11,448 nucleotides of DNA. It comes from Clostridia bacterium. Lineage in GTDB: Bacteria > Bacillota > Clostridia > Oscillospirales > Butyricicoccaceae. Shown here piece by piece: positions 8,433 to 11,448 of this stretch. The notes under the pieces are model-generated. The model was given only the letters and a program-made list of their open reading frames with translations, searched no databases and was not told the origin of the DNA. Every line of letters starts with the position of its first letter. Positions within the stretch are counted from its first letter, which is position 1. Where the stretch lies: NCBI GenBank assembly GCA_017547995.1, contig JAFYNW010000019.1:1-11448 (forward strand), read 5' to 3'. Made by a program: the position numbers and the translations under genes.

Positions 8433-8521
8433 TTTGAGTACCTCTTAATAATCTTTGACTTCTTCGTTGCCGTATATATTTTCACGAGATGATTCAGAGT
8501 GAACGACAACACTACAACAAT

Positions 8522-8551
8522 ATTATACCACAATTATATAGTAAAATGCAA
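8522..8551 (-). promoter_or_regulatory. Sigma-A-type promoter of the PBP gene
   Basis: Read on the minus strand, TTGCAT (8551-8546), an 18-bp spacer and a perfect TATAAT (8527-8522) precede the PBP gene. The leader would be about 80 nt. No operator or riboswitch fold is obvious in it. Confidence 0.7.
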
Positions 8552-8616
8552 GTGCTGAATATTTGGTCTGTTTTTGGCAAAAATAGCTATAAAATTATTA
8601 AATATGAGGTGCTTTT

Positions 8617-8973
8617 ATGAAAACACTTTTCAAGTCTGCCCTGCTCGTTACTTTATGCGTTGTAAGCGTGATATCAGTCGTTACGTCTGTAAAACCTGTC
8701 GAAAACAATGCTACTCCCGTCGTTTCCTCGGTTATTGCTACCGAAGATATTCCTTCTGCCGAAAATATTTCTCAGCCTTCTTATAAATACGTGGCGAAAA
8801 TATGGAACGATTCTTTGGCTATTTTTGCCACAAGCAACATGGCTGAGCCGTGGTATATTTCAAATATTTCGTTATATTCCCTTACAAATGAGGATTATAA
8901 AAAATTAAAAGACGGTATATATCTCGAAACAAGCGAAGATATTTCCCGTCTTTTAGAAGATTTTGAAAGTTAA
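8617..8973 (+). CDS. Small exported protein with a BofC C-terminal-like domain
   Basis: The 118-residue product begins with a lysine and a hydrophobic stretch (about 5-24) typical of a signal peptide or a single membrane anchor. A Ser/Thr/Glu linker (25-55) leads to a compact domain: YKYVAKIWNDSLAIFATSN (56-74), then SLYSLTNEDYKKLKDGI (85-101), then the ending RLLEDFES. That pattern, a beta strand with 'vk..n..iaif', 'L...D...L..Gi' and a terminal 'LEDfxS', resembles the C-terminal domain of BofC, the intermembrane regulator of sigma-K checkpoint signalling in Bacillus. Similar small exported proteins occur in many Clostridia without a known job. The N-terminal BofC domain is missing, so a BofC function is not claimed. 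GAGGTG lies 5 nt before the ATG. Only a weak upstream promoter match is present. The 3' end of the coding region contains the terminator hairpin for the convergent gene. Confidence 0.8.
   Translation: MKTLFKSALLVTLCVVSVISVVTSVKPVENNATPVVSSVIATEDIPSAENISQPSYKYVAKIWNDSLAIFATSNMAEPWYISNISLYSLTNEDYKKLKDGIYLETSEDISRLLEDFES
8907..8954. terminator. Bidirectional terminator hairpin inside a coding region
   Basis: AAAAGACGG (8907-8915) pairs perfectly with CCGTCTTTT (8946-8954), and inside it ATATCTCG (8919-8926) pairs with CGAAGATAT (8934-8942) with one bulged base. Read on the minus strand it sits 22 nt past the nucleotidyltransferase stop codon and is followed by a long T-rich run, the best terminator for that gene. 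On the plus strand it lies within the last codons of the BofC-like gene. Confidence 0.7.
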
Positions 8974-8976
8974 TTT

Positions 8977-9888
8977 TTATCTGAGTGCAGGGTATTTGCC
9001 GTTATCAAACATTGTCTTGAGGGCATCCATTACCCCCTGCTTGTCTTCTGCGTATGTAACGCCATACCACTTGTCTGCACTTTCAAGTACAGTAACCTCG
9101 CCCTTGCCTTCCTGCACAGCGCTGTCAACTGCAAATGGGAGATAGTATTCTGCCTTGATATTTGTCTTATCCATATTTGTAAGGAAGTCGACAAAGCCTG
9201 CCTTCATATAGTCAATCATGCCAAGTGTAAGGCCCCATACGTTCATAGAAACCTTTGTATCACCGGAAAGTTTTTCGTATGTTACGCCGTCTTCCTTGAG
9301 ATATTCACCGTTTCCGTCAGCAGCCTTTCTGATTTTTGTGCGCTCTGTTACCTTCTTGAGCTTGCCGTTTTCAACTTCACATACACCGCGGGAAACGTCA
9401 CCGTTTTCTGTGAGAGTATTGTTGAGGACGTAAGCCACCATGCACATATTCATCTTTTCATCGTTGCCATCGTTTTCCTTGAGGAAGTTATAAAGCTTCT
9501 TATAGCAGTCTTCACCATAGAAGTCGTCAGCATTGATGATACCGAAATTGCCCTTGATATATGGCGCAGCGCAGATAACAGCGTGTGCTGTGCCCCAAGG
9601 CTTTACTCTGCCCTCAGGCACTGTGAAGCCTTCAGGGAGCATATCGATTTCCTGGAAAGCATAGCTTACGTTCATATACTTTTCTGTCTTTTCGCCGATA
9701 ACTTCCTTGAAAGTTTCATAGATTTCCTTCTTGATAACGAACACAACGTCACGGAAGCCTGCCTTGTATGCATCGTGGAGAGAATAATCTATAATAATTT
9801 CGCCGTTAGGACCGAGCGGAGAAATCTGCTTGAGACCACCGAAACGGCTACCCATACCAGCAGCAAGAACAACGAGAGTAGGATTCAT
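8977..9888 (-). CDS. Sugar-phosphate nucleotidyltransferase family protein
   Basis: The 303-residue protein has the Rossmann-like nucleotidyltransferase fold that joins an NTP to a sugar phosphate or a related phosphate, making an activated precursor and releasing pyrophosphate. It shows the NTP-binding start LAAGMGSRFGGLKQ (8-21, with K20 as the expected signature lysine), KPWGTAHAV (96-104, the base/sugar loop) and the metal-binding NADDFYG (119-125). The middle (about 150-220) is longer and more divergent than in GalU or RmlA, with VSMNVWGL marking a late conserved strand. I cannot name the sugar: the glycan genes that would tell are absent nearby. It appears monocistronic, with GAGGT 7 nt upstream of the ATG. 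It converges with the BofC-like gene, leaving 3 bp between stop codons. Confidence 0.85.
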   Translation of the reverse strand: MNPTLVVLAAGMGSRFGGLKQISPLGPNGEIIIDYSLHDAYKAGFRDVVFVIKKEIYETFKEVIGEKTEKYMNVSYAFQEIDMLPEGFTVPEGRVKPWGTAHAVICAAPYIKGNFGIINADDFYGEDCYKKLYNFLKENDGNDEKMNMCMVAYVLNNTLTENGDVSRGVCEVENGKLKKVTERTKIRKAADGNGEYLKEDGVTYEKLSGDTKVSMNVWGLTLGMIDYMKAGFVDFLTNMDKTNIKAEYYLPFAVDSAVQEGKGEVTVLESADKWYGVTYAEDKQGVMDALKTMFDNGKYPALR

Positions 9889-9925
9889 ATTTAATACCTC
9901 TTTATCTTATATTTTCTATACCTTT

Positions 9926-9954
9926 ATTCTATCATATAAGACCTTTTTTTACAA
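9926..9954 (-). promoter_or_regulatory. Promoter of the nucleotidyltransferase gene
   Basis: On the minus strand TTGTAA (9954-9949), a 17-bp spacer and TAGAAT (9931-9926) with an extended -10 TGA fit a sigma-A promoter. It diverges from the tRNA-Ser promoter 45 bp away. Confidence 0.55.
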
Positions 9955-9998
9955 TATTTTCGTACTGCGATTTTTTTGAAGATTTTTTTAAAAAAGTG

Positions 9999-10027
9999 TT
10001 GACAAATGTGATACTCTGTGTTATTAT
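9999..10027 (+). promoter_or_regulatory. Strong promoter of tRNA-Ser
   Basis: A perfect TTGACA (9999-10004), a 17-bp spacer ending in an extended -10 TGT, and TATTAT (10022-10027) precede the tRNA. Initiation near 10034 would leave a very short 5' leader before the mature end at 10041. It is the strongest promoter in the window by consensus. Confidence 0.8.
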
Positions 10028-10040
10028 AAATAAGCGCTAT

Positions 10041-10132
10041 GGAGAGATGGCTGAGCTGGCCTAAGGCGCACGATTGGAAATCGTGTGTACGTTAATAGCG
10101 TACCGAGGGTTCGAATCCCTCTCTCTCCGCCA
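10041..10132 (+). tRNA. tRNA-Ser (anticodon GGA)
   Basis: A complete class II tRNA of 92 nt including an encoded CCA (10130-10132). The acceptor stem pairs GGAGAGA (10041-10047) with TCTCTCC (10122-10128), with discriminator G10129. The anticodon stem CACGA/TCGTG encloses loop TTGGAAA with anticodon GGA at 10076-10078, reading UCC and UCU. The long variable arm GTACG/CGTAC identifies serine. The T arm is GAGGG-TTCGAAT-CCCTC (10105-10121). Its last 17 nt and its terminator are repeated downstream. Confidence 0.97.
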
Positions 10133-10163
10133 TAAAAGACCGTTCGTATGAACGGTCTTTTTT
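10116..10163 (+). repeat. tRNA tail plus terminator, copy 1
   Basis: This is the 3' end of the tRNA-Ser gene (from the last T-loop base) and its terminator. Bases 10116-10134 are identical to 10250-10268, and 10136-10163 are identical to 10272-10299; a 2-nt length difference lies between the two blocks. The outer flanks also stay similar (ATTTT-ATT after the T run). The offset between copies is 134-136 bp. Confidence 0.9.
10134..10163 (+). terminator. Rho-independent terminator of tRNA-Ser
   Basis: A stem of about 12 bp (10134-10145 with 10150-10161) with a GTAT loop runs into six T. It starts two bases after the tRNA CCA. Confidence 0.9.
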
Positions 10164-10173
10164 ATTTTATTCT

Positions 10174-10253
10174 GGGATTCGAAAGGCGGCTCTTAGGAAT
10201 GTGCCGGTGGCACGTTACAACCACCGTGGCTTTTCCGCAGAAAAGCGATTCCC
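10174..10253 (+). other. Structured insert between duplicated tRNA tails (possible ncRNA or mobile unit)
   Basis: This stretch has no open frame of note. It folds as a closed multiloop. GGGATTCG (10174-10181) pairs with CGATTCCC (10246-10253), one mismatch in eight. Inside are AATGTGCC-GGT-GGCACGTT (10198-10216, 8-bp stem, 3-nt loop) and CTTTTC-CGCA-GAAAAG (10230-10245, 6-bp stem, 4-nt loop). An alternative pairing GGTGG/CCACC (10206-10210 with 10221-10225) competes with the first hairpin. The right closing strand runs into the second tRNA-tail copy. No promoter is visible in front of it, so transcription would depend on read-through of the tRNA terminator. I do not recognise the element. Confidence 0.6.
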
Positions 10254-10299
10254 TCTCTCTCCGCCATATATAAGACCGTTCGTATGAACGGTCTTTTTT
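10250..10299 (+). repeat. tRNA tail plus terminator, copy 2
   Basis: A second copy of the tRNA-Ser 3' end, including the 3' acceptor strand, discriminator and CCA, joined to a second copy of the terminator. It lacks the rest of the tRNA, so it cannot yield a tRNA. The layout matches what is left when a tRNA 3' end serves as an insertion target, or when a tail unit is tandemly duplicated. Confidence 0.9.
10272..10299 (+). terminator. Duplicate terminator hairpin
   Basis: The same 10-bp stem (10272-10281 with 10286-10295), GTAT loop and T run as the tRNA terminator, with no base changes over 28 nt. It would stop any transcript covering the structured insert. Confidence 0.85.
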
Positions 10300-10307
10300 C
10301 ATTTTTA

Positions 10308-10336
10308 TTGAAAATATCTGCAACGAATGGTATAAT
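10308..10336 (+). promoter_or_regulatory. Promoter of the small membrane protein operon
   Basis: TTGAAA (10308-10313), a 17-bp spacer ending in an extended -10 TGG, and a perfect TATAAT (10331-10336) precede the first 72-codon gene. Initiation would be near 10343. Confidence 0.75.
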
Positions 10337-10368
10337 TATGTTACTAATAATACAAAGGAGGTTTCAAT

Positions 10369-10587
10369 ATGGGTTATCTAATTTTATTTCTTTTGTTCAC
10401 ACTTCCCACAGCAGGACTTGTCTGGTTTATTTTCAACCTGAGAAAGTTCATCAGAACTGATAAATCCGAACGCAAATCGGTAAAGCTCATTTTGCCTCTC
10501 GTTATTTCATCATTTCCTGCCGCATTTGCAATTTTCCTCATTATTTTTGTTGTAGGCATTTTCACAGGAGCAATTCCACTTATGTAA
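10369..10587 (+). CDS. Small two-helix membrane protein (paralogue A)
   Basis: The 72-residue product is almost wholly hydrophobic, with helices at about 3-22 and 41-65 joined by a basic loop RKFIRTDKSERKSVK (25-39), so the loop should be cytoplasmic. AAAGGAGG lies 7 nt before the ATG, one of the best ribosome sites in the window, which supports real translation. It is the first gene after the promoter at 10308. The next gene is also 72 codons and aligns with it without gaps at 14 positions, including M1, Y3, P13, F20, L44, S47, P50, G63, G67 and the ending L-M. I do not recognise the family. Context suggests a membrane partner of the PstS-like protein, but that is inference. Confidence 0.75.
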   Translation: MGYLILFLLFTLPTAGLVWFIFNLRKFIRTDKSERKSVKLILPLVISSFPAAFAIFLIIFVVGIFTGAIPLM

Positions 10588-10599
10588 AGTAGGGATAAT

Positions 10600-10818
10600 A
10601 TGCTATACTTCATTTCTTTCTTCGTAGTTCTTTTCCCCTTCTTTTCTATTTTCATCTTTGTTAAATGCTGGAACAGAGCCTTTGCCGATAACCTTGATAA
10701 AAAAACACGAATCGAACGCTTCGGATATCTCTTTCTGTCTGCAATTCCAATGTACTTAACTTTTAAGATGTTTCAGGTAATTCTTGGTCTGTTAAACGGC
10801 TCTATCAGCCTTATGTAG
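10600..10818 (+). CDS. Small two-helix membrane protein (paralogue B)
   Basis: The second 72-residue protein, starting 12 nt after its paralogue. Helices lie near 2-22 and 41-65, with a charged loop RAFADNLDKKTRIER (26-40). The Pro/Ser/Gly positions and the C-terminal GSISLM match the GAIPLM end of the first protein. Identity is low (14 of 72) despite equal length, so the duplication is old and the pair has been kept, perhaps as a heteromer. The ribosome site is weaker (AGGG, 5 nt from ATG), so translation may be partly coupled to the gene before it. Function unknown. Confidence 0.75.
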   Translation: MLYFISFFVVLFPFFSIFIFVKCWNRAFADNLDKKTRIERFGYLFLSAIPMYLTFKMFQVILGLLNGSISLM

Positions 10819-10827
10819 AGGTGAATT

Positions 10828-10968
10828 ATGTCAGACAAAACTTATAAACTTACTTTGCTTATCACAGTCATCATTGGATACGTACTGACTTTCGCTCACG
10901 TTATTTATGCATCCAATGCTTACAAAAATGCATCCATCATCTACTTTATGACAAAGGAATGGTGGTGA
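10828..10968 (+). CDS. 46-residue single-pass membrane protein
   Basis: A short reading frame starting at the ATG at 10828, with AGAGGTG overlapping the previous stop codon and placed 4 nt before the start. The product opens MSDKTYK, has one hydrophobic helix (about 8-28), then AYKNASIIYFMTK and ends in EWW. It fills the gap between its neighbours exactly (9 nt before, 4 nt after), and the spacing and good ribosome site argue that it is a true gene. I know no family for it. Confidence 0.6.
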   Translation: MSDKTYKLTLLITVIIGYVLTFAHVIYASNAYKNASIIYFMTKEWW

Positions 10969-10972
10969 TATT

Positions 10973-11448
10973 ATGAAGCTTTTCAGACAAATCACGTCAA
11001 TCCTTCTTGTGATTCTGCTGTTTGCGTCATTTAATTTCAGCGTATGGTTTTTGCTGACAAGACGCTGCTACGACAATTACGGCACGACAACCATGGCAAA
11101 AATGATAGAGCTTGAAAGCTATATGCCTTTTGATGAAAACTCTCAGATTGTAAAGCTCGACAGTGATTTCAAAATCACGGAAAATATGCCTGTGCTCGAT
11201 GGCGCTACAGCTCTTCTTCCCGTTTATTCGGCAGTTATAAATGCCATTTATCCTGAGGACAGCGTTATCCACGATGGCAACGACTTCACAAGCGACAGTG
11301 CTATGCAGTATAAGAACACCTTGCGTGGCTATAAGGCCATTGTAGACGGCGATACGGATATTCTTTTCTGCGCAGGTCCATCCAAGGAGCAGGCTGAGTA
11401 TGCCGCTCAGAATGGTGTTGAGCTGGAATACGTGCCGATTGGCAGAGA
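10973..11448 (+). CDS. Membrane-anchored PstS-like substrate-binding protein (3' end outside window)
   Basis: The visible 158 residues start with a hydrophobic anchor (about 7-28) without a lipobox cysteine, then TRRCYDNYG. After a linker comes VLDGATALLPVYSAVINAIY (74-93), then DILFCAGPSKEQ (129-140) and GVELEYVPIGR (148-158). That order (DGATA..P..SA, then 'D..f...pS.eQ', then 'P.GR') is the first lobe of the PstS/PBP-like_2 family, which binds phosphate outside the membrane for the Pst ABC importer. Classical PstS is a lipoprotein and stands beside pstC, pstA and pstB. Here it is last in a run of tiny membrane proteins, so it may act as a sensor or a non-Pst binding protein; pst genes could still lie to the right. 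The ATG is 4 nt after the previous stop, and a GGTGGTGA ribosome site overlaps that stop. Confidence 0.75.
   Translation, partial: MKLFRQITSILLVILLFASFNFSVWFLLTRRCYDNYGTTTMAKMIELESYMPFDENSQIVKLDSDFKITENMPVLDGATALLPVYSAVINAIYPEDSVIHDGNDFTSDSAMQYKNTLRGYKAIVDGDTDILFCAGPSKEQAEYAAQNGVELEYVPIGR

Noticed and set aside
7344..8492. A 382-codon plus-strand frame opposite the PBP
   Set aside because: It overlaps the GT51 and early transpeptidase coding region, which has all catalytic motifs in place on the minus strand; the Cys/Phe-rich product has no recognisable features.
8563..8593. Possible promoter for the BofC-like gene (TTGGTC, 19-bp spacer, TATAAA)
   Set aside because: Weak -35 and long spacer in AT-rich DNA. 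A promoter is expected here, but this match cannot be supported.
10041..10299. Integrated genomic island at the tRNA 3' end
   Set aside because: The two tail copies enclose only about 85 bp and no integrase is present, so a classical integrative element is not supported. The case is reported instead as a small structured unit.
1..11448. CRISPR arrays, insertion sequences, phage or toxin-antitoxin genes
   Set aside because: No regularly spaced repeats, no transposase or recombinase motif, and no recognisable toxin-antitoxin pair on either strand.

Overview
The window looks like a chromosomal segment of a Gram-positive member of the Clostridia, probably an Oscillospiraceae/Ruminococcaceae-type gut anaerobe. 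The basis is purine-rich Shine-Dalgarno sites, sigma-A-type promoters, a CCA-encoding tRNA, a clostridial-style class A penicillin-binding protein, an EF-G-like paralogue and a BofC-like exported protein. The lineage is inferred from gene content and style, not from a marker gene.

Layout from left to right. (1) Positions 1-1908 hold the 3' part of a membrane protein that looks like a P-type ATPase lacking its catalytic motifs. (2) An EF-G-like translational GTPase (2035-4110) and an M20-family amidohydrolase (4207-5568) follow on the plus strand. Each has its own promoter candidate and terminator, and both use a strongly biased codon set typical of high expression. (3) A large bifunctional peptidoglycan synthase is on the minus strand (8432-5685). 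It starts with TTG and has a Trp/Pro/acid-rich tail. (4) A small BofC-like secreted protein (8617-8973, plus) converges on a sugar-phosphate nucleotidyltransferase (9888-8977, minus). They are separated by 3 bp, and their shared terminator lies inside the small gene. (5) tRNA-Ser(GGA) (10041-10132) is followed by its terminator, an ~85-bp structured insert, and a second copy of the tRNA 3' end plus the same terminator. (6) From 10308 a new promoter drives a tight cluster of two 72-codon paralogous membrane proteins, a 46-codon membrane protein, and a membrane-anchored PstS-like binding protein that runs off the right edge.

The most unusual parts are the duplicated tRNA tail with its folded insert (10116-10299), the tiny-membrane-protein/PstS-like operon (10308 to the right edge), and the catalytically degenerate P-type ATPase-like protein at the left edge. 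No CRISPR array, transposase, integrase or phage gene is visible. The remaining genes are housekeeping: translation, cell wall synthesis, sugar-nucleotide supply and amino-acyl conjugate hydrolysis.
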